Part shown: positions 44,314 to 53,843 of the stretch, one piece after another
How positions within the stretch are numbered: the first letter of the stretch is position 1
Layout: the number at the start of each line of letters is the position of its first letter
Position numbers and translations under genes: made by a program
Notes under the pieces: model-generated
Seen by the model: only the letters and a program-made list of their open reading frames with translations
Databases searched by the model: none
What the model was told of the DNA's origin: nothing
DNA from: Deltaproteobacteria bacterium
Lineage (GTDB): Bacteria; Desulfobacterota; GWC2-55-46; DRQE01
Assembly (NCBI GenBank): GCA_015492245.1
Contig: WGFM01000021.1
Coordinates: 1-64,000 of the forward strand
Length of the DNA: 64,000 nucleotides
Direction: 5' to 3'

Positions 44314-45083
44314 TGAAGATACTCATTATAGCATCACTATCTCTCTATATAGCAGGTCTTGTAGACCTTATCACCCTGTATACGCGGGGAAAGAGGACAT
44401 CCCACAGGATAGCCACAGGGCTCATTTCCACGGGGCTTCTGCTCCATACCGTGGCCATACTGTGGCGTAGCTACGGGGCAGGCAGGCTACCCGTGGTTGG
44501 TATGGATGAAACGCTCATTTTCTACAGCTGGGTAACCGTGGGCACAACCCTTCTTCTTATCATACGCTATGGAAGGATATATGTAGAGTTGCTAACCCTG
44601 CCCATTGCATTCTTTGCCCTTTCTCTTGCCGCCATAATGCTTGAAGAGGTGAGACCTCTTCCGCTTATACTCCAGACCTACTGGTTCGAAGTCCATGTCA
44701 TAACATCGTTTGTGGCCTACTCGCTCTTTACGGTGGGCTTTTCAGGGGCTCTGTTCTACATGATGAAAAGGGACTGGCACGGCAGGGAGGATTTTCTCAG
44801 GGTGGCCAGAATATCGGTGCTCTGGGGTTTCATGTGCTTTTCTGCCTCCATGTTTTCAGGTGCAATATGGGCATACCTTGCATGGGGTATGTACTGGATG
44901 TGGGAGCCCAAGATACTCTGGTCTTTCATACTGTGGTTCTGGTATGCAGGGATGCTGCATCTGTTCTATGTGAAGGGTATGAGGGAGAAGAGCATATGTG
45001 TAACCGCCATAGTGGGTTTTTTCATCACCCTTTTTACATACCTCGGGGTGGGTCTCCTTATGGAGAGCTCACACAGCTTTTAG
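44313..45083 (+). CDS. ccsA: CcsA-like cytochrome c assembly protein
   Basis: About 256 residues with about eight membrane helices. The heme-handling WWD-like motif reads WGMYWMWEPKILW, a variant of WGxYWxWDPKETW. Conserved histidines are seen, such as H99-type YWFEVHVITSF. CcsA/CcsB of system II move heme out and attach it to CXXCH sites. The partner CcsB/ResB is not in the window. The ATG overlaps the queE stop (TGATG). It is needed in principle for the many c-type cytochromes encoded nearby; HemX is a less likely alternative. Confidence 0.8.
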   Translation: MKILIIASLSLYIAGLVDLITLYTRGKRTSHRIATGLISTGLLLHTVAILWRSYGAGRLPVVGMDETLIFYSWVTVGTTLLLIIRYGRIYVELLTLPIAFFALSLAAIMLEEVRPLPLILQTYWFEVHVITSFVAYSLFTVGFSGALFYMMKRDWHGREDFLRVARISVLWGFMCFSASMFSGAIWAYLAWGMYWMWEPKILWSFILWFWYAGMLHLFYVKGMREKSICVTAIVGFFITLFTYLGVGLLMESSHSF

Positions 45084-45832
45084 CCCCTCACCCTGCGCCA
45101 CCATATTATGGCACTTCTTTTGTGAAACCTTGCCAGAAGCCCGCCTTTTATGGGCTCAAGTTTTCTTGAGAGAAATTCCCTCAACCTCCCATCGAACTCC
45201 TCTGTAACTATACCAAGGTATTCCTTCCAGAACTCCATGGCCTCGTCCATGTCGTGGAAGGGCTGGTCGAAGTCATACTCTATTATCTCGACATTTGCAA
45301 ATATGCCCATCGAGTGGAGTGTGGTGTAGGTCTTAAGGTAGTCCGCCCTTTTCTCAAAGGGTTTGTTGAAAAGCAGTGGGTAGAGTTCCCTGTAGTAGAA
45401 CTTGTCCTGCTCAGTGCCAGCAGATGTTACAAGGAAGACAAACCTTCTGGAGAGGTCGTTGGCCTCGAGGGGAAACCTTTCGGAGCCTTTGAGCAGCTCT
45501 GGCACATTGGCGCATATGACCACATCGTGTGGGCAGAGTTTCTTCTCGCCCCATTGTGCAACGATGGGTCTTATGTTCTTTATCCCGAGCCTCTTCATGT
45601 CTTCCCTTAGTATCTCTATCATGTGTGGGGAGGCATCGATGGCTGTAACCTTCTTGCCTGCCCGTGCAAGGGGGATGCTGAGGGTTCCACAGCCAGAGCC
45701 CACATCGAGAAAGCTACGGCACTCCTCTGTGAGGGGCAGTATCTTTGTGAGCACCGTCTGTGCAAAGCTTGAGTAATCGAGCCCTCGCCTGTACCAGCGT
45801 GCCTTAATGCGGTTCCAGTAGTTTCTCTTCAT
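45080..45832 (-). CDS. Class I SAM-dependent methyltransferase
   Basis: A 250-residue protein. Motif I DVGSGCGTLSIPLA, post-I VTAIDASPHMIEIL, and a PxxW-type downstream region place it in class I methyltransferases. The substrate is unknown. The ATG lies 29 bp inside the end of the AsmA-like gene, so the two are coupled. It converges on ccsA (4 bp overlap of ends). Confidence 0.85.
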   Translation of the reverse strand: MKRNYWNRIKARWYRRGLDYSSFAQTVLTKILPLTEECRSFLDVGSGCGTLSIPLARAGKKVTAIDASPHMIEILREDMKRLGIKNIRPIVAQWGEKKLCPHDVVICANVPELLKGSERFPLEANDLSRRFVFLVTSAGTEQDKFYYRELYPLLFNKPFEKRADYLKTYTTLHSMGIFANVEIIEYDFDQPFHDMDEAMEFWKEYLGIVTEEFDGRLREFLSRKLEPIKGGLLARFHKRSAIIWWRRVRG

Positions 45833-48800
45833 CCTTCTTGTCTTCCCTGTTGAGAGGCTCCATGGCCTTTATGGGTGAGGTAAGCAGTCTCTGGAAGATA
45901 CCCAGGACCTTCTCTCCCAGCCCCTTGACAGGTACGGGTTCAACATGGGGGTTCTTAAGTGGCCCTGTTATCTCGTAGTACATGGTTATGGTGCTTTTGT
46001 CCTTGCCTGTTATTATCCATCCCACAAGGGGAATCTTGGAGATAATCTTATCTATGGTTACAAAAGGATGCAAGCCCAGTTTCGAATCCATCGTCTTTTC
46101 AGCAATGTCAATCTTGCCTATGGCAGACATACGCAGGGACTTGCTCTCAAGAAGGAGGTTGTCCGTGGAGATTACACCATTGCGTATGACAAAGTCCCCT
46201 GATATTTTCTTGTAGGGAAGCCCCTGCTCGAAGAGGTCTGTTATGGATATTATGTTCACTATAGAGAATATCTTGCTCAACACTATGAACTTCCACATCT
46301 TGCCATCCTTCGAGACCGCCTTTATTGTGCCGTTAAGTCCTCTGGTATATGGCTCCACCCTTTTGCAATCTATGTGGAAGTCTGCGGTGAAGCGTCCTGT
46401 CAGAACCTCTTTTTTGACCCCAAGGTCTTTCAGAAGGGACGAGAGCTTGAGCCTCGATGCCCTGAACACAAGCTCGAACCTCTTGTCGGTCAAATTGCTG
46501 AAAAGCACGGCCACGCCAGAGACCTGCCCCCCATGGGACGAAAAACTCAAGGGCTCGAACCTTATTGATGATGGATCTACCGACACATCTGAAGAGAGGT
46601 TCCAGAAAGATACCCCACGCACCCTGCCTGCCTTTGCGGTAAGCTTTCCCTGTGCCCTTACAGGATAGCCGTCTGGCGTAGAGGAGGTTTCATCCTTACC
46701 CTTTTTGTGGATTGCCATGAAATCACCTGTGTCCAGAAAGTCGGAGACGAGGGAGAATGTTGCGAGCCTCTTCCGTATATCCACAAGACCTATCTTGCCC
46801 GAAAGATGGGATTTTCCTATGTACATCTTCTCAAGAACCAGGTCTACGCCGTTGCCACCGAACCTTGCCACAAGGTTCAGGTCCCTTACAGAGTTCTTGA
46901 AAAAGGGTGTCTTAAAGAGGGTATCTTTTACCTCCACCTTGCCATAGGTCCCAGCCTCTCTCTGTGTATCCTTCAGAGAGAGACTTACCACCATGTAGCC
47001 CATGGCTGGCGAGTCTGTAAGTATGTGCCTGAACATACCCTTGATGTCATCTGTCCTGAGTCTTTCAGAATGGAGCCTCAAGGAGTAGTGCCCCTTCTCT
47101 ATGTATCCTTCCACATCGAGCCTTGAGGTGCCGGACACTATGGACCCATCTTTTATGGAGACCCTACCTCCTTCGATATTCACTGCAGAACGAACAACAA
47201 GGGGGTAACCCCTTTCCTTGTGGACTATCTCTCTGTAGAGAAGCCCGGAGTGTGTGAGGTCGAGCTCTGCCCCTATGTTGAGGGAATCCATCCTCCCCTT
47301 TATCTCCATCTTCAGTCTTGCCGGATAGGTGAGCACAGGTTCTTTCGTATACAGAGAGGTCAGTCCATAGCCTGCAAGCCCCTCTACACTTACCTTGAGG
47401 GTTGGCCTCTTCTTGTATCCCTCTATGGTGCCGTCTATCCTGAAGGAGCTGTCCTTGGACTTTGTGGTGAGCCCTTTTATCTCCAGCCTGTCCCTGTCGA
47501 ACTCCACGGTGCCAGAGGCCAGAAGGGACAGGGGACTAAGGGGCATGTAAGATGCCCTTATGGAATCGAACCTCACCCTTCCTGTGAACTCCATGGATGA
47601 GGGCTCTGTCGCAATACCCTCCATGTGGAGCTCAAGCCCTGCCCTTCCAGAAAGCTCTATGGACTTGAGCGGGTCCTCTGGCACGGCCTTTTTCACCTCT
47701 TCCAGTAACTGCTCTGTATCCACATCGGCAGAAACGGATAGCTTTATGCGGGGGACATCCTGTATGGATGTAAGGGTGCCATCTATCCTGTGGAAGAGTG
47801 TGTTGCCATAGCTGCCCTTTATGTTCTCGAGCTCTATGTTGCCAGCCCTGAAGGCAAGCCTTCCATTGAGCGAGGAGAAGGGATAGTCGAAGCGGCGGTG
47901 CTCAAAGGCCATATCCATCAGCTCTGCATCCACCACAAGGGAATCGAGATATGACCCCGCCTCCGAGGAAAACACAAGGCTGTTGAGTTTTAGAAACCCC
48001 CGTATGTTACGGAACTCTTCTATAACAGACTTTATGCCCTGGGGGAAGCTCTCTTCCCTGAAGAACCTCTTTATATGGGTGGGCATGAATGGTGTGGTGG
48101 AAAGTGAAAGGCTGAGGGTTCTTTCTGGCAGCCTCAGTCTCGCCCCACCGAGGATTACAAGGTCCTCTATGTTGAACCTGCCCTCTTCCACCGATATGGT
48201 GATGGAGTCCTTCTTCTTTGTAAGTTCCACAGAGGCAACCCCTGCCTTCGAGTATATGGGTTTTCTGAAGAGCGCTGGATAGTCGAGTGTGAGTTCTTTT
48301 ATCGATGATGTCCCCCTTATCACCATGTCTCCTGTGAGAAGGGCTTCGCCACTTATCTGGTATTCAAGATCAGCCGATATTGTGCCGCTCAAGTCCACCC
48401 CCTTGAGGTCATCCTTTATGTAGCTCAAAAATGTGGAGACCCTGAGCCTTTCGAAAAAAGCGGTGCCTGTAAGGAGCTTTTCATCCCCCTCCTTTCTCAT
48501 CTCGCCGGATATCTTGAAGGGGGTATGGGGTGTGAGCATCCCTGAGCCACTGTAGGTGATAACATCTGTGTATATGTCGAAGTAGAGGTATGTTTTTCTT
48601 AACTCGTAGCGTCTTTTCGTTGCAGGAAAGTTGTCTGCCACCGATATGGAGGCATCCCTTACCTTGAGCCCCCTCATCATCACATGGAATATCCTCTCCT
48701 TCCTTATCTTCTCGAGGTTTATGGTGCCGGTGGCATCTCTTCTTATGATGACTTCTGGTCTCTCAAGGTGTAGCTCCTTTATGACGAGCCTTTTGAAGAT

Positions 48801-49073
48801 GATGGGCAGTATGGATATGGTTGCCTCTGCCGAAGGTGCGCTGATTATGGGTTCATCCCTGTAGAGGAGCCTGAACCCTTCAAGCCTTATGGTAATGTGC
48901 GGGAGGAACTTGACATAGACCCTTTCCATATCCACCGTGCCGTTTATACGCTCTTCTATGCGGGCCTTTATGTCGCCTCTGTAGTCTGTAAGGTCTATTG
49001 GGATGGTGGAAAGCAGTATGACAGCCGCTGCCACTATCGATAGGATTATCGTCAAGAGTGCCTTTTTCAGCAT
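45804..49073 (-). CDS. AsmA/YhdP-like inter-membrane lipid transport protein
   Basis: A 1089-residue protein with one N-terminal membrane helix (about 5-25), then a long series of beta-strand repeats and a C-terminal AsmA-type region (about 900-1060: HIDCKRVEPYTRGLNGTIKA, LLLESKSLRMSAIGKIDIAE). The family (AsmA, YhdP, TamB) forms long beta-grooves that bridge inner and outer membranes and move phospholipids. The length fits YhdP. It is upstream of a methyltransferase. Confidence 0.82.
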   Translation of the reverse strand: MLKKALLTIILSIVAAAVILLSTIPIDLTDYRGDIKARIEERINGTVDMERVYVKFLPHITIRLEGFRLLYRDEPIISAPSAEATISILPIIFKRLVIKELHLERPEVIIRRDATGTINLEKIRKERIFHVMMRGLKVRDASISVADNFPATKRRYELRKTYLYFDIYTDVITYSGSGMLTPHTPFKISGEMRKEGDEKLLTGTAFFERLRVSTFLSYIKDDLKGVDLSGTISADLEYQISGEALLTGDMVIRGTSSIKELTLDYPALFRKPIYSKAGVASVELTKKKDSITISVEEGRFNIEDLVILGGARLRLPERTLSLSLSTTPFMPTHIKRFFREESFPQGIKSVIEEFRNIRGFLKLNSLVFSSEAGSYLDSLVVDAELMDMAFEHRRFDYPFSSLNGRLAFRAGNIELENIKGSYGNTLFHRIDGTLTSIQDVPRIKLSVSADVDTEQLLEEVKKAVPEDPLKSIELSGRAGLELHMEGIATEPSSMEFTGRVRFDSIRASYMPLSPLSLLASGTVEFDRDRLEIKGLTTKSKDSSFRIDGTIEGYKKRPTLKVSVEGLAGYGLTSLYTKEPVLTYPARLKMEIKGRMDSLNIGAELDLTHSGLLYREIVHKERGYPLVVRSAVNIEGGRVSIKDGSIVSGTSRLDVEGYIEKGHYSLRLHSERLRTDDIKGMFRHILTDSPAMGYMVVSLSLKDTQREAGTYGKVEVKDTLFKTPFFKNSVRDLNLVARFGGNGVDLVLEKMYIGKSHLSGKIGLVDIRKRLATFSLVSDFLDTGDFMAIHKKGKDETSSTPDGYPVRAQGKLTAKAGRVRGVSFWNLSSDVSVDPSSIRFEPLSFSSHGGQVSGVAVLFSNLTDKRFELVFRASRLKLSSLLKDLGVKKEVLTGRFTADFHIDCKRVEPYTRGLNGTIKAVSKDGKMWKFIVLSKIFSIVNIISITDLFEQGLPYKKISGDFVIRNGVISTDNLLLESKSLRMSAIGKIDIAEKTMDSKLGLHPFVTIDKIISKIPLVGWIITGKDKSTITMYYEITGPLKNPHVEPVPVKGLGEKVLGIFQRLLTSPIKAMEPLNREDKKDEEKLLEPH

Positions 49074-49113
49074 ATATATTCCTGCCTGATAGGGAGCTTA
49101 TTCTTCCTGAACA

Positions 49114-50247
49114 CTAACTTCTTCCTGAAAGAAGCCTCTTAAGCCAGCCCTCCCTGACATCTATGGCCTCTTCGGGGCAGACCTCCTGACAGCAGTAACA
49201 TCTTATACACCCCTCATAGTCTATGCGTATCCGCTCTTCTCTGGTCATTATCTTCGGTGGACACACATCCACACACACCCCACAGAGTGTGCACTTTCTG
49301 TGTTCTATCACAGGCCGGGTTGTGATGGCCTTCTTTACAACCCTTTTGACAGGCCCTGGCAGAAAGTAAGCAAAGTCTATGTTCACAAGGGGTGGAAAGC
49401 GAAAGTCCCGAGGCCTCAGCCTTTCCGGTCTCTCGCCGAGTATCCTTATCCTGTCTGGCCTGGCATCTTCCATGCCCCATGCCTGTGCGGTCCTTAATAT
49501 GGGCACCTGGTGGGCATCCTTACCAACGATTTGCGCACATACCGTATCAACAGCAAGTGCGGATCGAGAGATGGCGACAAAGCCTGTGCGCACGGGGTCT
49601 CCACCGCCAGGGCCGTTGCCCTCCATACTTACTATGGCATCCATCACGGTGAGCCTTGGTCTTATGTAGTCCTGGAGGTCGAGCAGCATCTGTGAGAAGT
49701 AGTCAATGTCTGTTCCTGCCTGAAGGTGCCACTGTGCCTTCCTCTTGCCCGGCACACAGCCGAAGATATTCTTTACCCCCATCGTGAGTAGCATCTGTGC
49801 ATGGGTCTTGAGCTTCGGAAGGTTGATGACCCCGTCAACTGTGGCAAGCTCTCTTGCCAGCTCGAACCTTTTGAAGCTTCTTCCCTGTGGGTTGTCCACC
49901 GTTATGGCATCCTTTATCTCCAGAAGTTCTGCAGAACTCTCTCCCACTACATCCATCACCCCACAGGCCCTTGCCACCTTGAGGGTGGTTCCAAGCCCTG
50001 GGCTGTCGCCCACAAGGGGTGTGGCGCCTGCCTCCTCTACGAGCCGTATCATGGCCCACACCATGTTAGGATGGGTTGTTACAGCCCTATGGGCTGGTTT
50101 TGCCGAAAGAAGGTTGGGCTTCAGGAGTATCCTCTCGCCGGGTTTTACAAACCTCCTGATGCCGCCTATCAGTTCAAGCCCCTTTCTAAGTGCCTCAAGG
50201 AGTGGTTCTCTCGAGTAGTCCTCCCATCTTATGAGTGAGACTTCCAT
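49114..50247 (-). CDS. DUF362 protein with two [4Fe-4S] ferredoxin motifs
   Basis: About 377 residues. The DUF362 domain (about 20-290; KPNLLSAKPAHRAVTTHP, NLPKLKTHAQMLLTMGVKN) is followed by a bacterial ferredoxin domain with CTLCGVCVDVCPPK and CIRCYCCQEVCPEEA. Such proteins are common in anaerobes; their electron-transfer role is unproven. The start at 50247 (MEVSLIRWE) avoids overlap with the upstream cpoB, whereas a start at 50286 would overlap it. Confidence 0.85.
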   Translation of the reverse strand: MEVSLIRWEDYSREPLLEALRKGLELIGGIRRFVKPGERILLKPNLLSAKPAHRAVTTHPNMVWAMIRLVEEAGATPLVGDSPGLGTTLKVARACGVMDVVGESSAELLEIKDAITVDNPQGRSFKRFELARELATVDGVINLPKLKTHAQMLLTMGVKNIFGCVPGKRKAQWHLQAGTDIDYFSQMLLDLQDYIRPRLTVMDAIVSMEGNGPGGGDPVRTGFVAISRSALAVDTVCAQIVGKDAHQVPILRTAQAWGMEDARPDRIRILGERPERLRPRDFRFPPLVNIDFAYFLPGPVKRVVKKAITTRPVIEHRKCTLCGVCVDVCPPKIMTREERIRIDYEGCIRCYCCQEVCPEEAIDVREGWLKRLLSGRS

Positions 50248-50269
50248 GGCACCATGGAGAGACACAGCT

Positions 50270-51151
50270 CTACTTGAGCTTTTCAAGATGTTTCTTTGCC
50301 AGCGCAGCTTCCTGCGAGTCGGGATGGTCTTTTATTATCTTCTTGAGCAGTATCCTGGCCTCCTTTACGGCACCGAGCTTTTCAAAGGAGTAGGCCTGTT
50401 TGAGAAGGGCTGCTGGCACCTTGTCTCCTTCGGGATAGTTCTTTATGACCTTGTTGAACTCCACTATGGCGCCTTCCCAGTCTCCACGGGCGTAATATAC
50501 CTCTCCTATCCAGTACTGGGCGTTGTCAGAGAGTTTGTGGTGGGGGTAGAGTGAGAGGAAGTCGCGAAGGACACCGAGCCCCTTGTCAAAATCCCTCTCC
50601 TCTCTTACAAGGTTCAGCCCCTCCATGTAGAGTTCTGCCGGACCGGGTTCTTCCTCTTTCTTCTCTACAGCAGGCGGGGGCTTCTCTTCGAGCCCCTTTA
50701 CCCTGTCTTCGAGACTCTTTATCGCTGTGCGCAGCTCTTCCAGTTCTGCTGCAAGCCTTGTGGTGGCAGGCTCTTCGGTCTCCTCTTTGTTGAGCTCCTC
50801 CTCTATCGCCTTCAGCCTTTCGTCCATGGCCTGTATGGACGAGGCGAGAAACTCTGTATTCTCCTTTACCCTTACGATATTGTATTGTTTCTCCTCTGCA
50901 AGCCCCCTTACCTGTGCAACCTCCTCACGCAGTGTGTCCATGTCTGCAGAGAGCCTTGCCGTAAGGGTTCTTGCCTCTTTTCTTGAGGCATCGAGCTCAT
51001 TCCTTATGGTCGCAAGTTCTTTCTCCATTGCCGATGTCTTCTTCTTGACTCTCTTTATGTCGCCCCGTAGGGGGTCATTCTTTGGGCTCACAAGAAGTGT
51101 GCAGCCTGTAAGCACTGTGGAAAGGACTATGAGAAGAAAGAGTCTTTTCAT
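50270..51151 (-). CDS. cpoB: Tol-Pal cell division coordinator CpoB/YbgF
   Basis: A 293-residue protein. The signal peptide ends in LTGC, a lipobox, so it may be a lipoprotein (E. coli CpoB is soluble). A long coiled coil (about 30-165), a Glu/Pro linker and three TPRs at the C-terminus (about 180-290; HHKLSDNAQYWIGEVYYARG) complete the CpoB layout. It tunes Tol and peptidoglycan synthesis at division. AGGAGG SD. It follows tolB directly, where pal would normally intervene. Confidence 0.88.
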   Translation of the reverse strand: MKRLFLLIVLSTVLTGCTLLVSPKNDPLRGDIKRVKKKTSAMEKELATIRNELDASRKEARTLTARLSADMDTLREEVAQVRGLAEEKQYNIVRVKENTEFLASSIQAMDERLKAIEEELNKEETEEPATTRLAAELEELRTAIKSLEDRVKGLEEKPPPAVEKKEEEPGPAELYMEGLNLVREERDFDKGLGVLRDFLSLYPHHKLSDNAQYWIGEVYYARGDWEGAIVEFNKVIKNYPEGDKVPAALLKQAYSFEKLGAVKEARILLKKIIKDHPDSQEAALAKKHLEKLK

Positions 51152-51187
51152 ATCGAAACCTCCTGAAGTGCGATATACGAGTTGAAC

Positions 51188-52507
51188 TTACCTGAAGGGA
51201 GACCATGAGGGCGCACCCTCGTTACCCTTTGTGGGGTCAACCCTTCTTTTGCCAGAGCCATCTCTTCGCATGAGGTATAGAGTGGTCCTGCCCCTTTGAT
51301 CCTTGCGTTCATACACTATGTATCTTCCATCAGGCGACCACGAGGGCTCGAGGTTGTCTCCTTCGAAGGTGAGCTGCCTGTGAACTCCGCTCTTTATATC
51401 CATGAGCCATATGTTGAACCTGCTGTCCTCTCTTCTGACATAGAGGATGCTACGGCCATCTGGCGACCACACCGGGGAAGTGTTGTATCTGCCCTCGAAG
51501 GTAATCCTCTGGGGTTTTTTGTCAATCAAGTCTAACACATATATCTGTGGTTTTCCAGCCATATCAGACACATAGACGAGCTTTCTCCCATCGGGCGACC
51601 AGGATGGCGATACATCTATGGAGTAGTTGCTGGTTAGCTGGTGGAGCTTTCCTGTCTCCCTGTCGAAAAGGAAGAGCTCGGGGCTCTTTTTGCCCTTCAT
51701 GGTCAGTGCCAGGTATCTCCCATCCGGAGACCATCCCCCGCCTATGTTTATACCATTCCTGCATGCAATGGTCTCAAGCCTGCCTGTTCTTAATGCCTGC
51801 CTGTACACACATGGGTAGCCCTTCATGTAGGATGTGTAGCTGAAGCTCTTGCCACGGGGTAGCCACTGTGGCGAGAGGTTTATCGAGCTGTTGCGTGTGA
51901 GTCTTGCCACATTCTTTCCATCGTAGTCTGATATGTATATCTGTTTTGTGCCAGCTGCGTCTGATACGAAGAGTATCTTCGTTGTGAACACACCCACTCT
52001 GCCGGTGAGCCTCTCTACAAGGTCGTCTGCAAAGGCATGTGCCAGCCTGCGTGCCGAGCCCTTTCCTACCACATAGCGCTTGCCGAATATCATAACCTCA
52101 TCGAGCACATCGAAGAGGCGAAATTCTGCCACTATCACATCTTCTCCTATCTTGAGCCCACCCTTCACTATAAGCTCGGTTCCGGTGGCCCGCCACAGGG
52201 AGAAGGGAATATTGTCTGTCTGTAGTCCCTTTAGCGATGGTGGCTCAGGATGGTAGGAGTCATCCACAAGTTCGAAAAAGCCAGAGAACTCGATGTCATC
52301 TATAAGGGTCTGCTCTATCTCCTCTTTTATGGTGGAAAACCCGACTCCCGTCCTTCCATCCTCCTTGAGGGGCACAAGCTCCACCACGGCAAGGGGCACC
52401 TTCCTCGAAGTTGGCGATGTGATGTCTATATAGACCTTGGAACAGACCATGTAGGGGTAGAGAACCATGGCCATAAAGAGTATGGAAGTGGTTAACCCTT
52501 TTATCAT
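51188..52507 (-). CDS. tolB: Tol system beta-propeller protein TolB
   Basis: A 439-residue periplasmic protein. It has a signal peptide (about 1-22), an N-terminal TolB domain (about 25-165) and a six-bladed propeller with repeated SWSPDGRKLVYVSD-type units (five or more copies). TolB links TolA to Pal in outer-membrane constriction. It lies 29 bp downstream of tolA. Confidence 0.94.
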   Translation of the reverse strand: MIKGLTTSILFMAMVLYPYMVCSKVYIDITSPTSRKVPLAVVELVPLKEDGRTGVGFSTIKEEIEQTLIDDIEFSGFFELVDDSYHPEPPSLKGLQTDNIPFSLWRATGTELIVKGGLKIGEDVIVAEFRLFDVLDEVMIFGKRYVVGKGSARRLAHAFADDLVERLTGRVGVFTTKILFVSDAAGTKQIYISDYDGKNVARLTRNSSINLSPQWLPRGKSFSYTSYMKGYPCVYRQALRTGRLETIACRNGINIGGGWSPDGRYLALTMKGKKSPELFLFDRETGKLHQLTSNYSIDVSPSWSPDGRKLVYVSDMAGKPQIYVLDLIDKKPQRITFEGRYNTSPVWSPDGRSILYVRREDSRFNIWLMDIKSGVHRQLTFEGDNLEPSWSPDGRYIVYERKDQRGRTTLYLMRRDGSGKRRVDPTKGNEGAPSWSPFR

Positions 52508-52536
52508 CTTCTCAGTGTTTCCTCCATTGTGTGTTT

Positions 52537-53376
52537 TTATTTACATTCTCTGAGGCAGAATCTTATGCCCACCTCGAGAGTGTTACCAAGCTGTGGGGGC
52601 AGGCCTGGAAAAGGGGTGGACTTTCTTACGGCCCTTACGGCAGAATTATCGAACAGTGCGTCGTTAGAACCCTTCTCCACTTCAATGCCAATAAGCCTGC
52701 CATCCTTTCCTATGGTTATTGAGAGCACCACCTCAGGGTTGTCTCTTTCCACCTCGGGGTATACCCAGTTGGAGTGTATCAGCCCCGCTATTGTATTGTA
52801 ATACTCCATGAGCTCCAGTTCAAAGGTTTTGGAAAGAGATGGTCTTTGCATCGGGATTTTTTCCCCTATCACTATGCGGTCGAACCTTTCGAGCTGGGCC
52901 CGTATCTCTTTTAGTGCCCTTTCCCTTTGTTCCTCTTCCTGCATGCGTTTTCTGGCTATCCTTTCTATGGTCTCCTCTATGGCCTCTTCTTCCTGCCTCT
53001 TCTTTACCCGCTCTTCTATTGCCTTTATGGTCTTTTCAACCTCTATGGTCTCATCCACTGCTGGCTTCTTTTCTGGAATCTTTTTTGGTCTCTTATCCAG
53101 GGGTGTCTTCCTTGCTGTCTCAGGTGGTTGCCGCTTTTTAGTCTTCTTTGCAGGGATTGCAACTTTTCTCCTCTTCTCCGTCTTCTTCTCGACCTTCTTT
53201 ACAATCTTCTTTTTTGCCACCTTCTTCTTTCGAGGCTTCTTTTCCAGACTCACAGGTGGGGGGACAAGTTCAACCGGGGTATATACCGGGGGGAGGAATA
53301 TCTTTCTTGGTTCTGTTCTTATGAGGAACAGGGCTGTGAGAATCGTTATATGCAGGGCAAAAGAGAGGGCGAGCAT
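52537..53376 (-). CDS. tolA: TolA/TonB-like energy transducer
   Basis: A 279-residue protein with a membrane helix at the very start (ALSFALHITILTALFLI), then PVELVPPPV, a Lys-rich stretch and a long charged helix (about 45-170). A TonB-C/TolA-C domain closes it (about 190-279; EVVLSITIGKDGRLIGIEVE). It transmits proton-motive force from TolQR to the periplasm. The ATG at 53376 has GAGG 9 bp upstream. The frame is open back to the tolR stop, so an upstream non-ATG start is conceivable. Confidence 0.88.
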   Translation of the reverse strand: MLALSFALHITILTALFLIRTEPRKIFLPPVYTPVELVPPPVSLEKKPRKKKVAKKKIVKKVEKKTEKRRKVAIPAKKTKKRQPPETARKTPLDKRPKKIPEKKPAVDETIEVEKTIKAIEERVKKRQEEEAIEETIERIARKRMQEEEQRERALKEIRAQLERFDRIVIGEKIPMQRPSLSKTFELELMEYYNTIAGLIHSNWVYPEVERDNPEVVLSITIGKDGRLIGIEVEKGSNDALFDNSAVRAVRKSTPFPGLPPQLGNTLEVGIRFCLRECK

Positions 53377-53443
53377 CTTTTTGAACCTCGAGTCTTCTTT
53401 CCACAGGTGGGACTGTAGTCTGCCCTCTCCACGATTTTTCTTG

Positions 53444-53842
53444 TTATCTTTTGCCGACAGGTTCGGTCACCATCCCTATCTTTTCTATGCCTGCGTTCCT
53501 TATCGCGCCCATCAGGCGGGCAACCCTGCCATAAGAGACATCTTTGTCTGCCCTCAGGTAGACCATCCTTGCACCTTTCTTTCTGTAGATGACCTTGAGC
53601 TTCTGTGTGAACTCGGCTTCTTTCACCTGTTTCCTGTTTACAAAGATTCTGCCCCTTTTGTCTATAGAGACTATCACCGGTTCCCTTGGCGTGGTGAGGG
53701 TTGATGTCTCTACCTCCGGTAGGTTCACATCTATGCCTGTCTCAAGAAGAGGTGCTGCTATTATGAATATGATCAGGAGCACCAGCATTACATCCACAAA
53801 AGGGGTTACATTTATTTCTGAAAGAAGCCTTCTGCGCGCCAT
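53444..53842 (-). CDS. tolR: TolR/ExbD proton channel subunit
   Basis: A 132-residue protein with one helix (about 16-35) containing the essential Asp in NVTPFVDVMLVLLIIFII, and a periplasmic ExbD domain. It is the channel partner of TolQ. The ATG is 1 bp after the tolQ stop. The Tol assignment rests on tolA and tolB downstream. Confidence 0.93.
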   Translation of the reverse strand: MARRRLLSEINVTPFVDVMLVLLIIFIIAAPLLETGIDVNLPEVETSTLTTPREPVIVSIDKRGRIFVNRKQVKEAEFTQKLKVIYRKKGARMVYLRADKDVSYGRVARLMGAIRNAGIEKIGMVTEPVGKR

Positions 53843-53843
53843 C